Below are positions 56,573 to 64,000 of a stretch of DNA of 64,000 bases, one piece after another; the stretch's first letter is position 1, and each line of letters opens with the position of its first letter. Source of the DNA: Pseudomonadota bacterium (GTDB taxonomy: Bacteria; Pseudomonadota; Alphaproteobacteria; Rhizobiales; Tepidamorphaceae); assembly GCA_023458595.1 (NCBI GenBank), contig JAEWYT010000215.1, forward strand, positions 1-64,000. Direction: 5' to 3'. The position numbers and the translations under genes are program-made. Below the pieces are notes generated by a model. That model saw nothing but the letters and a program-made list of their open reading frames with translations, did no database searches and was not told the origin of the DNA.

Positions 56573-57508
56573 TCAGGCGGCAGCGTCGACGGGGACGCCG
56601 AAATTCTTGGGCAGTCCGGCCCGGGCGATGGTCCCGGCGAACCGCTCGCCGGGCAGCCAGTCCTCGATCGTCCGGCGCACCTCGACGAGCGCCTCGATGT
56701 CGATGCCGGTGTCGAAGCCCAGCGATTCGAGCAGGAACGCGGTGTCCTCGCTGTCGATATTGCCGCTCGCACCCGGTGCGAACGGGCAGCCGCCGAGGCC
56801 GCCGAGGGATGCGTCGAAGGCGCGGACGCCGACTTCCAGCGCGGCGGTGACGTTGGCGAGCCCCAGTCCGCGCGTATCGTGGAAATGGCAGGCGACCGGC
56901 ACCTTGCCGGCCTCGCGGACGACCGCGCCCATGATGCGGCGCACCTGGCCCGGATTGCCGTAGCCGACCGTGTCGGCGACGACGATCTCGTCGGCGCCGA
57001 GCTCCAGAAGGGTCGCGGCGATCTCGACGACGCGTTTCTCGGAGACGGTCCCGGCAATGGTGCAGCCGTAGGCGGTGGCGACACCCGAGCCGATCTTCAC
57101 CTTGCCGGGCGCGACCTCGTCGCGGAAGGCGATGATGCGGGCGAAGTCGTCGATCGACTCCTGCGTGGTGCGCCGCACGTTGGCGAGATTGTGCTCCTCG
57201 CTGGCGGAGAGGACGTAGTTGATCTTCGGAACACCGGCCTCGATCGCGAGCTGCGCGCCCTTCAGGTTCGGCACCAGCGCGGAGGGCGTGAAGCCGCCCA
57301 TCGCCACGGCGCCGCGCGCCACCTCGCCGGCATCGGCGAACTGCGGCACCACCTTCGGCGGGACGAAGGACGTCACCTCGATCTCCTCGACACCGGCGGC
57401 GGCCTCGCGCCGGCACCACTCGAGCTTCTGCTCGGCGGTCAGTATAGTCTTGACGAGCTGCAGGCCGTCGCGCGGTCCGACCTCGCGCACATGTGCCTTC
57501 TCGACCAT
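56573..57508 (-). CDS. hydroxymethylglutaryl-CoA lyase family protein
   Basis: 311-aa TIM-barrel lyase. Metal and active-site features: REVGPRDGLQ (Asp ligand and Arg), EVTSFVPPKVVPQFADA, CHFHDTRGLGLANV (His ligands) and the cysteine loop GLGGCPFAPGASGN. HMG-CoA lyases split HMG-CoA into acetoacetate and acetyl-CoA; relatives in such clusters may cleave other 3-hydroxy-3-methyl acyl-CoAs. Neighbouring hydratase and carboxylase genes would complete a leucine-type sequence, though they sit in separate operons. Confidence 0.9.
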   Translation of the reverse strand: MVEKAHVREVGPRDGLQLVKTILTAEQKLEWCRREAAAGVEEIEVTSFVPPKVVPQFADAGEVARGAVAMGGFTPSALVPNLKGAQLAIEAGVPKINYVLSASEEHNLANVRRTTQESIDDFARIIAFRDEVAPGKVKIGSGVATAYGCTIAGTVSEKRVVEIAATLLELGADEIVVADTVGYGNPGQVRRIMGAVVREAGKVPVACHFHDTRGLGLANVTAALEVGVRAFDASLGGLGGCPFAPGASGNIDSEDTAFLLESLGFDTGIDIEALVEVRRTIEDWLPGERFAGTIARAGLPKNFGVPVDAAA

Positions 57509-57520
57509 CGTTATCTCCCT

Positions 57521-58315
57521 TCAGCGGCCCTTGAAATCGGGCTTGCGCTTTTCGTTGTAGGCGTCGACGCCTTCGTGACGGTCCTGCGTGGGGACCATCC
57601 GGTTGTAGGCCTCGATCTCGAAGGAGAGGCCGTCCCAGATCGACATGTCCAGTCCACGGGTGATCGCCTGCTTGGCCTGGCGCACGGAGATCGGCGCGTT
57701 GCCGGCGATCCGCGACGCGGTCTGGAGCACCTCCGGCATGAGCCGGTCGGGAGCGCAGACCTTGTTGACCAGACCCCAGCTCTCGGCATCCTCCGCGGAG
57801 AACGGAAGGCCGGTGAGGATGATCTCCTTGGCTCGGCGCGAGCCGACGGCGCGGGCGAGGTTCTGCGTGCCGCCGGCGCCCGGCATGATGCCGAGCGTCA
57901 CCTCGGTCAGCGCGAAGCGGGCATTCGTCGAGGCATAGACGAAGTCGCAAGCCGCCGAGATTTCGCAGCCGCCGCCATAGGCCGCCCCGTTGACGGCGGC
58001 GATCAGCGGCAGCGGGCAGCCGACGACGGCGCGCACCATGCGCTCGAAGATCGCGTGCTGGCTCTGCCAGGTCTCGTCGGTCATCCCGCGGCGCTCCTTG
58101 AGGTCGCCGCCGGCGCAGAAGGCCTTCTCGCCACGGCCCGTCAGCACGACGCAGCGCAGGTCCTGCAGGTCGATGAGCAACTCCTCGAACACGGCCATGA
58201 GCTCGAGGCCCATCCTCGTGTTCATGGCATTGGCGGATTCGGGCCGGTCGAGCGTGACGAGCAGGACACGATCCTCGAGCCTGTCCAACGAGATCGTTTC
58301 ATACGTGTCAGCCAA
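57521..58315 (-). CDS. enoyl-CoA hydratase/isomerase family protein
   Basis: 264-aa crotonase. Oxyanion holes in EKAFCAGGDLKERRGMTD and AVNGAAYGGGCEISAACDF; both general acid/base glutamates are present (GGGCEISAACDF and ALTEVTLGIMPGAGGT), supporting hydratase activity, for example methylglutaconyl-CoA-like substrates. The start overlaps the end of the CoA-transferase gene by 8 bases; HMG-CoA lyase-like gene follows after 12 bases. Confidence 0.9.
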   Translation of the reverse strand: MADTYETISLDRLEDRVLLVTLDRPESANAMNTRMGLELMAVFEELLIDLQDLRCVVLTGRGEKAFCAGGDLKERRGMTDETWQSQHAIFERMVRAVVGCPLPLIAAVNGAAYGGGCEISAACDFVYASTNARFALTEVTLGIMPGAGGTQNLARAVGSRRAKEIILTGLPFSAEDAESWGLVNKVCAPDRLMPEVLQTASRIAGNAPISVRQAKQAITRGLDMSIWDGLSFEIEAYNRMVPTQDRHEGVDAYNEKRKPDFKGR

Positions 58316-59468
58316 CGGGCGTCTCCGACGTTTTCCTGTTCAGCAAATCGTTGTGCTCGCCGAGCCTGGGCGCGCGGCGCTTCGTGCGCGGCCGGATCGT
58401 GTCCAGGCTCAGCGGCACGCCGACAAGCTCCAGGCCCGGATCGTCGTCGCATTCGACCGTCATGGCGAGTGCTTCGGTCTGCGGATGCCGCGCGACCTGG
58501 TCGACGGTGAGCAGCGGCGCATTCGGAACGCCGAGGGCATCGAGCCGTCCCGCAAGGTCGTCCGGCCGACGCCGTGCGACCGATTCCGCGATCACCGGGA
58601 TGAGGCGCTCGCGATTGACGACCCGTGCGGCGTTGGTGGCGAAATCGGGGTCCTCGGCGAGTTGGTCGAGGCCGAGAACGGAGCACAGCTTGCGAAACAG
58701 ATTGTCGTTGCCGGCCGCTATCATGAGCCAGCCGTCCGCCGTGCGGAACGCCTGATAGGGAACGATCTCGGCGACGCCGGACCCGTAAGGCTTGCGCACG
58801 TCGCCGGCCGCCTCGTAGCCGGCGAGCGGGATCGTCATCCAGGCAAGGCCGGTCTCGTAGAGAGATGTCGCCACATGAGCGCCCTTGCCGCTGCGTCCGC
58901 GCGCGATCAGGCCCGACAGCAATCCGATCACCGTCCACATGCCCGAGCCCATGTCGACGATCGACACGCCGACGCGGACGGGCGGGCGGTTTCCTTCGCC
59001 GGTCACGCTCATGATTCCCGTCGACGCCTGCACCAGCGGATCGTATCCGGGCTTCTGCGCCAGTGGTCCGTCGGCACCGAACGCGCCGATGTCGCACCAG
59101 ATCAGGTCGGGCTTCAGCGCCTGCATCGCCGCGGGCGTCAGCTCGAACCGCTCCAGGATGCCCGGCCGCAGGTTCTGAATCACGGCGTCGGCCTCGTCGA
59201 CGATCAGGGCCTTCAGCGCGGCGACGTCTCCGGCATCGGTGAAATCGACGGCCACGCCCTCCTTGCCGCGGTTGAGCGCGGCGAAGGAGGACGACGTGTC
59301 CTTCCAGAACGGTGGGCCCCAGCCGCGCGCGTAGTCGCCGCCGGAGGGGTTCTCCACCTTGATCACGCGCGCGCCGAGATCGGCCATGATCATGCCTGCA
59401 TACGGGGCGGCGACACTGTGGCCCAGTTCGACGACTACGATACCCTCGAGCGGTCTGCTCGCACCCAT
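58308..59468 (-). CDS. CaiB/BaiF family CoA-transferase
   Basis: Family III CoA-transferase, 386 aa from MGASRPLEGI (AGAGGAAG upstream). Signatures: VVVELGHSVAAPYAGMIMADLGARVIKVENPSGGDYARGW, LNRGKEGVAVDF, the catalytic Asp143 in PGYDPLVQAST and the C-terminal PLLTVDQVARHPQ. It would activate a carboxylate by CoA exchange at the head of the seven-gene minus-strand operon. The frame is open upstream to 59621 but that part crosses the divergent promoter. Confidence 0.9.
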   Translation of the reverse strand: MGASRPLEGIVVVELGHSVAAPYAGMIMADLGARVIKVENPSGGDYARGWGPPFWKDTSSSFAALNRGKEGVAVDFTDAGDVAALKALIVDEADAVIQNLRPGILERFELTPAAMQALKPDLIWCDIGAFGADGPLAQKPGYDPLVQASTGIMSVTGEGNRPPVRVGVSIVDMGSGMWTVIGLLSGLIARGRSGKGAHVATSLYETGLAWMTIPLAGYEAAGDVRKPYGSGVAEIVPYQAFRTADGWLMIAAGNDNLFRKLCSVLGLDQLAEDPDFATNAARVVNRERLIPVIAESVARRRPDDLAGRLDALGVPNAPLLTVDQVARHPQTEALAMTVECDDDPGLELVGVPLSLDTIRPRTKRRAPRLGEHNDLLNRKTSETPVG

Positions 59469-59524
59469 GACGCTTCCTCTCGCTTGTCGCCCCGACCGTA
59501 ATGTGCCAACCTCGGCGAGGTCAA

Positions 59525-59536
59525 TATAACGTTTCA
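59525..59536. promoter_or_regulatory. LacI-type operator half-match in the divergent promoter
   Basis: TATAACGTTTCA matches the perfect palindrome TGAAACGTTTCA (61190-61201) at 10 of 12 positions. It sits between the divergent CoA-transferase and acyl-CoA synthetase genes and overlaps a TATAAC -10-like hexamer on the plus strand. Confidence 0.45.
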
Positions 59537-59589
59537 TCAAAGTTGCCGGAGGGAACTCCCGAACGCGGGAAGACGTCGCTTCGTTCGGC

Positions 59590-61161
59590 ATGTCGCGCAG
59601 CACGCAAGGGGCCATGCTCACAATCTCCTGGAAATCCGAATGGCTGCCGCTGGCACAGCGGTTTGCGGAGGAAACCGCCGTGGTCGACCGGCGGGGGTCG
59701 GTCGGCTATGCGGCGCTGTTCGACATGGCGGCGGGCGTCGCCGCCGCGCTCGCGGACGAGGGCGTCGGGCCGGGCGACGTCGTGGCAAGCGTCGTGTCCA
59801 ATACCCGCCATGCCATCGCCGCGAGCTACGGCATCGCCCTCGCCGGCGCTACCGAGGCGGCGATCAATCCCGCCCTGTCGGCGACCGACATCGAACATGG
59901 CCTGCGATTGGCCAAGGCGACGCGGACACTCACCACCGGCGACTGTTGCGAGCGCTTCTCGGGATCCGGCTTCGAGGTGACGACGGTCGAGGACATCGAT
60001 CCCGTGCCGCTGGCCGCGCTGCCGGATGTTCCCGTCGACCGAGACGGGTGGAGCCGGATCCTGTTCACCTCGGGCACGACAAGCAAGCCCAAGGGTATCG
60101 TCCATTCGCACGGCTCTCGCTGGTTGGCGAACGTGCTCATGCGCGCGACGCTGCCCGTGGCGCCGCAGCCGGGCCGCTCGATCCTTCTGATGACGCCGTT
60201 CGCACACGGCACGAGCCTGCTCACCCAGGCGTTCCTGGACGGCGGCGCGTCGGTGCGGCTCGTCGACGGCGTGAAAGACGACGAGGTGCTGCCGGCGATC
60301 GTCGACAACGCTGTCGACCAGATCTTCGCCCCGCCGACCGTGCTAGCCAAGCTGGTGTCGCTGCTGAAAGGCCTTTCGATACAAAGCATCGATGCGATTT
60401 TCTGCGGGACCTCCCCGCTGCTGCCGGAGGTCTATCGGCAGGCCCGGGACATATTCGGACCGGTCGTGCGGATCACCTACGGCAAGACGGAAATGTTCAA
60501 TCCGATCACCGTGCTCACACCGCCCGAGGTCGACCGCTGGTATGCGTCGGACCGGGCCGGAAGCAGCACCTGCGTCGGCTGGCCGGCGAGCGGCGTGGAG
60601 GTCGTCATCGAGGCGGAGGACGGGGCGAAGGCGGTGCCGGGCACGACGGGTCCGGTGCTGCTGCGCGGCCGCCACATGCTGGTCGCCACGCTCACCGGCA
60701 ACGGCGTCGAACCACAGGCTCCGGACGGATTCCACCGGACGGGCGATCTCGGGTTTCTGGACGAGGAGGGCCGCCTGCATCTGGTCGGGCGCGAATCCGA
60801 TGTCATCAAGACCGGCGGCTACCGGGTGACGCCGGACGAGGTGGAGAGCACGTTGCGCCCGGCGCTCGACCGCGGCGAACTCGTCGTCGTCGGACTGCCG
60901 TCGGCCTACTGGGGCGAGATCATCACGGCGGTCGTCGCGGGGGGCGCTCCCGACTGGCGCGAGCGGCTGGCGCCGGTCATCGCGCAGATGACGGGCTACA
61001 AGCGGCCGCGGCTCATGGTCGAGGTGCCGGAGATCGCGCGCAATGCGATGGGCAAGATCGTGCGCCGCCGGATCATCGAGACGGTGTGCGAGACCAACGA
61101 TCTCGTCGACGGACGCTATCCGGAACTGCATTCGCGTGAACAGGCGCGAACAGGGAGTTGA
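59590..61161 (+). CDS. AMP-dependent acyl-CoA synthetase/ligase
   Basis: 523-aa adenylate-forming enzyme. P-loop ILFTSGTTSKPKG (about 158-169), ITYGKTEMFNPI (the usual YG-TE motif), hinge region DLGFLDEEGRLHLVGRESDVIKTGGYRVTPDEVE and the catalytic Lys in ARNAMGKIVRR. It activates a carboxylic acid to its CoA ester. A second ATG at 59614 (MLTISWKSE) is an equally possible start. Divergent from the CoA-transferase operon and upstream of the hydantoinase genes. Confidence 0.9.
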   Translation: MSRSTQGAMLTISWKSEWLPLAQRFAEETAVVDRRGSVGYAALFDMAAGVAAALADEGVGPGDVVASVVSNTRHAIAASYGIALAGATEAAINPALSATDIEHGLRLAKATRTLTTGDCCERFSGSGFEVTTVEDIDPVPLAALPDVPVDRDGWSRILFTSGTTSKPKGIVHSHGSRWLANVLMRATLPVAPQPGRSILLMTPFAHGTSLLTQAFLDGGASVRLVDGVKDDEVLPAIVDNAVDQIFAPPTVLAKLVSLLKGLSIQSIDAIFCGTSPLLPEVYRQARDIFGPVVRITYGKTEMFNPITVLTPPEVDRWYASDRAGSSTCVGWPASGVEVVIEAEDGAKAVPGTTGPVLLRGRHMLVATLTGNGVEPQAPDGFHRTGDLGFLDEEGRLHLVGRESDVIKTGGYRVTPDEVESTLRPALDRGELVVVGLPSAYWGEIITAVVAGGAPDWRERLAPVIAQMTGYKRPRLMVEVPEIARNAMGKIVRRRIIETVCETNDLVDGRYPELHSREQARTGS

Positions 61162-61201
61162 CAGAGCCGTTTGTGCGTCGCTAGTTTTGTGAAACGTTTC
61201 A
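61158..61201 (+). promoter_or_regulatory. promoter and LacI-type operator upstream of hydantoinase genes
   Basis: TTGACA (61158-61163), 18-base spacer, TAGTTT (61182-61187), then the perfect 12-base palindrome TGAAACGTTTCA (61190-61201), placed at the expected transcription start. The central CG and AAACGTTT core are typical of LacI/PurR-family operators. No such regulator gene is in the window. Confidence 0.55.
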
Positions 61202-61306
61202 TCGGCTGGCCATCCGAGACGATCGGGTTTCGGTGTCGCGACAGCGGCATTCGTGGTTCGGACAACAACAGATGAACGGTCATTTGCGTGCGTGTCGGGA
61301 GGGTCT

Positions 61307-63364
61307 ATGCGGCGCCTGGGTATCGATGTCGGTGGAACGTTCACCGACGTAGTCCTGTTCGACGATCAGTCCGGCGAGGTGTGGTCCACGAAGGTGCCGA
61401 CCACGCCGAGCGACCCGGCGGTCGGCGCTCTGAACGGGCTTCGCACGATCCTCGACATCAGCGATTCGACCCCCGACGCGATCGGCTTCGTCGGCCACGG
61501 CACGACGATCGCCACCAACATGATCATCGAGGGCAAGGGCGCGAAGACCGGTCTCATCACGACCAAGGGCTTCCGCGACATCCTCGAGATTCGCCGGGCC
61601 TGGCGGCATGATCGGGCCGATCTCTACGACCTCTTCTTCGAAGCGCCGGCGCAGCTCGCGCCCCGCTATCTGCGCCGCGAGGTCGACGAACGCATCCGCT
61701 ACGACGGCACCGTCGAGCGCGCGCTTGACGAAGCCGGCCTCGATGCCTGTCTCGACGAGCTCAAGGCCGAAGGCGTCGAAGCCATCGCCGTGTGCCTGAT
61801 CAATTCGCCGGTGAACGACACGCATGAACGCAACGCGCTCGAGCATATCCGCCGGCGTATCAACGACGCCTTCGTGACCGGATCGATCGAGGTCAATCCG
61901 GAGATCATGGAGTACGAGCGGACCTGCACGACGGTCGTCAACGCCATCCTCGGCCCGCGCTGTGGACAGTACGCGACGACGTTCACCCGCAATGCGCGGG
62001 AGGTCGGCGTCAAGGGCGACATCTATTTCATGCAATCCAACGGCGGCCTGACGCCGCCGGAAGCGGTCAGCGAACGGCCGGTCACGTTGCTCGAGTCGGG
62101 TCCCGCCGGCGGCGTCACCGCGGCGGCGCGTCTGTGTCAGCGCATCGGCTTGCCCAACGCCATCACCGGCGACATGGGCGGCACAAGCTTCGACGTCTCG
62201 CTCATTCGCGACAGCCAGCCGGAACTGCGCAACTCCACCGAGATCAAAAGCTACACCGTGCGCTGCCCGAACATCGACATCATCTCGATCGGCGCGGGCG
62301 GCGGCTCGATCGCCTGGATCGACGAGGGCGGTGGCGTGCGCATCGGTCCGGAGAGCGCCGGCGCCGACCCGGGGCCGGCCTGCTACGGGCGCGGTGGCAC
62401 CCGTCCGACCGTGACCGACTGCAATCTGGTACTCGGCTACGTCGATCCGGAGAGCTTCCTCGGCGGCGACTTCGCCCTCGATACGGCGGCTGCGGAAACG
62501 GCCATCCGGACCCATCTCGCCGATCCGCTCGGCGTCAGCGTCGAACAGGCGGCCCACACCGTCCGCCAGGTCGCAAACGCCCTGATGGCGCAGGCCGTCC
62601 GCCTCGTCACCGTGGAGCGCGGCTACGACCCGCGCGACTTCGTCTACATCCCCTTCGGCGGCGCCGGCCCGGTTCATGCGGTCGATCTCGTCCGGGAACT
62701 CGACATTCCTACAGTTGTGCTGCCGCCCATGCCGGGCGTCTTCTCCGCCTTCGGCATGCTCGTCGCCGACATGGTGCAGGACTTCCAGGCCTCGATCGTC
62801 CAGAATGTCGACGATCTCGACATCGCCGCACTAAACCGGCGGATCGCCGAGCTGGAGGTCGAGGCCTATCGCCGGATGGATCAGGCCGGCATTCCGCGCG
62901 ACCTTGTCGCCATCGAACGCCGGGCGGATTGCCAGTATCTGGGCCAGGGCGAGACCATGCAGGTCGTCGTGCCGGACGGCGCCATCGATACCGCGGCGCT
63001 GCAGGAGATCGCAGACAACTTCGTCACCGGTCACCGGCGCCACTGGAACTTCGACATCAAGGGGCGTCCGGTGCGCCTGGTCAATCTGCGGGTGCGCGTG
63101 GTCGGCAAGATCGGCCAGTTCGCAACCGCCAAGCCGAAGCCGAAGAACGGCGCCGGCACCGAACCGGTCGGCCGCGCCAGAATCCGCCTGGATACAGGCT
63201 GGACCGAGATGCCGCGCTACCGGCGCGAGGACCTGCACGCCGTCGACCGTCTCGAGGGCCCGCTCGTCATCGAGGAGCCGAGTACCCGCATCGTCATCTA
63301 CGCCGGCGACGTTCTCGACGTCCACGAGGACGGAACGATCGTCATCGCCGTCGGAAAGGCCTGA
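61307..63364 (+). CDS. hyuA: hydantoinase/oxoprolinase family protein, subunit A
   Basis: 685 aa from MRRLGIDVGGTFTDVVLF, preceded by CGGGAGGG. Actin-like ATPase fold: GIDVGGTFTD, GHGTTIATNMIIEGKGAKTGLITTKGF, ERTCTTVVNA, ITGDMGGTSFDVSLI, GAGGGSIAWID and PESAGADPGPACYGRGGTRPTVTD. The family couples ATP hydrolysis to cyclic amide opening or, in relatives, to ketone carboxylation (acetone/acetophenone carboxylases). Acts with the B subunit encoded immediately downstream (2-base gap). Confidence 0.9.
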   Translation: MRRLGIDVGGTFTDVVLFDDQSGEVWSTKVPTTPSDPAVGALNGLRTILDISDSTPDAIGFVGHGTTIATNMIIEGKGAKTGLITTKGFRDILEIRRAWRHDRADLYDLFFEAPAQLAPRYLRREVDERIRYDGTVERALDEAGLDACLDELKAEGVEAIAVCLINSPVNDTHERNALEHIRRRINDAFVTGSIEVNPEIMEYERTCTTVVNAILGPRCGQYATTFTRNAREVGVKGDIYFMQSNGGLTPPEAVSERPVTLLESGPAGGVTAAARLCQRIGLPNAITGDMGGTSFDVSLIRDSQPELRNSTEIKSYTVRCPNIDIISIGAGGGSIAWIDEGGGVRIGPESAGADPGPACYGRGGTRPTVTDCNLVLGYVDPESFLGGDFALDTAAAETAIRTHLADPLGVSVEQAAHTVRQVANALMAQAVRLVTVERGYDPRDFVYIPFGGAGPVHAVDLVRELDIPTVVLPPMPGVFSAFGMLVADMVQDFQASIVQNVDDLDIAALNRRIAELEVEAYRRMDQAGIPRDLVAIERRADCQYLGQGETMQVVVPDGAIDTAALQEIADNFVTGHRRHWNFDIKGRPVRLVNLRVRVVGKIGQFATAKPKPKNGAGTEPVGRARIRLDTGWTEMPRYRREDLHAVDRLEGPLVIEEPSTRIVIYAGDVLDVHEDGTIVIAVGKA

Positions 63365-63366
63365 TC

Positions 63367-64000
63367 ATGGATACCGTCACCTATGAAGTGATCCGCAACG
63401 GCCTCTATGCCATCGCGCGGGAAATGAAGGTCGCGATGATGCGGACCGCCGGCAGCCCGATCATCCATTCCGGGGGTGACGCTTCGGCGGCGATCTTCGA
63501 CGCCAAGATGCAGCTCGTCGCGCAGGGCAACGATATCCCGACCATGATGGGCTCGGCGGTGATCTCGACGAAGGCCTCGGTCGAGGCGATCGGCGTCGAG
63601 AACCTGCGCCCCGGCGACGTCATCATCTCCAACGACGTCTATCTGGGCGGCGGCAACCACCAGCCCGACGTCCAGTTCACGCGGCCCGTCTTCTTCAGGG
63701 GCGAGATCATCGCCTACACGATGACGCGCGGCCATTGGGTCGACATCGGCGGTACCGCGCCGGGCAGCTTCACGCCGGTGACCTGGGACATCCATGCCGA
63801 GGGAATCCGTATTCCGCCGGTCGTCCTCTATCGCGACGACAAGCCCGTCGAGGACCTGTTCCAGCTCATCGTCCAGAACACGCGCGACGTCGACAACCGC
63901 ACGCTCGACATCAATGCGCAGTACGCCGGCACTTATGTAGGCGGCCAGCGCCTGATCGAGATGGCGGAGAAGTTCGGGCCCAAGGCGATGGCCGATGCCA
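63367..64000 (+). CDS. hyuB: hydantoinase/oxoprolinase family protein, subunit B (partial, cut by window end)
   Basis: Open reading frame from ATG to the last base with no stop, at least 211 codons. It begins MDTVTYEVIRNGLYAIAREM and contains MRTAGSPIIHSGGDASAAIFDAKMQLVAQGNDIPTM, GDVIISNDVYLGGGNHQPDV and TMTRGHWVDIGGTAPGSF, all typical of the HyuB N-terminal half. The full protein should be about 550-600 aa. Translation is probably coupled to subunit A. Confidence 0.88.
   Translation, partial: MDTVTYEVIRNGLYAIAREMKVAMMRTAGSPIIHSGGDASAAIFDAKMQLVAQGNDIPTMMGSAVISTKASVEAIGVENLRPGDVIISNDVYLGGGNHQPDVQFTRPVFFRGEIIAYTMTRGHWVDIGGTAPGSFTPVTWDIHAEGIRIPPVVLYRDDKPVEDLFQLIVQNTRDVDNRTLDINAQYAGTYVGGQRLIEMAEKFGPKAMADA

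Noticed and set aside
53946..59468. Itaconate/citramalate degradation operon
   Set aside because: CoA-transferase, hydratase and lyase are present in kind, but the lyase is HMG-CoA lyase-like rather than CitE-like, and the hydratase is a crotonase rather than a MaoC-type itaconyl-CoA hydratase.

Overview
The window is high-GC, densely packed DNA from an alphaproteobacterium, most likely of the order Hyphomicrobiales (Rhizobiales). This is inferred from gene order: priA next to atpHAGD, metX-metW divergent from chorismate mutase-hisC-tyrC, rsmB-heparinase-purH, a DUF1674 (SDHAF4-like) gene beside htpX, a 180-kDa-type NAD-glutamate dehydrogenase, and REP-like hairpins around ATGGCCGGG/CCCGGCCAT. 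No rRNA, tRNA or CRISPR array was seen.

Layout. 1-7 kb: the F1 ATP synthase genes atpH-A-G-D on the minus strand behind priA. 7-16 kb: small transaldolase, an ABM-family protein, xerC, a small secreted protein, metX-metW (minus, with a possible overlapping leader ORF) divergent from the chorismate mutase-hisC-tyrC aromatic operon, a lytic transglycosylase and an SDR. 16-23.5 kb: a signalling/envelope block with a GH26-like hydrolase, a FecR-domain protein and a CHASE2-adenylate cyclase, then DUF2125, a ChaC-like protein, a hypothetical protein and an AhpD-like protein. 23.7-36.7 kb: NAD-GDH, a dienelactone-hydrolase-like protein, purH, heparinase II/III, rsmB, htpX, an SDHAF4-like protein and an SDR.

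36.7-37.9 kb is a short, visibly lower-GC insert. It carries a two-gene cassette: a HicA-like small protein and a two-domain protein with a helix-turn-helix segment. Upstream are direct repeats and an operator-like palindrome over the -35 element. Downstream, a perfect 13-bp AT-rich inverted repeat sits before a secreted nuclease gene. This is the best candidate here for a poorly described system; it looks like a diverged, self-regulated toxin-antitoxin module.

38.4-45 kb is a low-oxygen/nitric-oxide block. A minus-strand operon (hemerythrin-domain protein, AhpD-like protein, membrane protein) is divergent from an NsrR-like Rrf2 regulator followed by ccoNOQP (cbb3 oxidase), a 53-aa membrane protein, DUF2189 and a 77-aa protein. 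An NsrR-type palindrome lies in the divergent promoter.

45.2-64 kb is catabolic. A TetR gene, apparently leaderless, heads an operon of biotin-dependent acyl-CoA carboxylase (beta, alpha) and acyl-CoA dehydrogenase, followed by a hydroxyacid-oxoacid transhydrogenase-like dehydrogenase. Next, a seven-gene minus-strand operon (CaiB CoA-transferase, enoyl-CoA hydratase, HMG-CoA lyase-like, acyl-CoA dehydrogenase, MmgE/PrpD, MBL-fold, alpha/beta hydrolase) is divergent from an acyl-CoA synthetase and hydantoinase A/B genes, the last cut by the window end. Two LacI-type palindromes suggest shared regulation of this cluster; its substrate cannot be read from the sequence.
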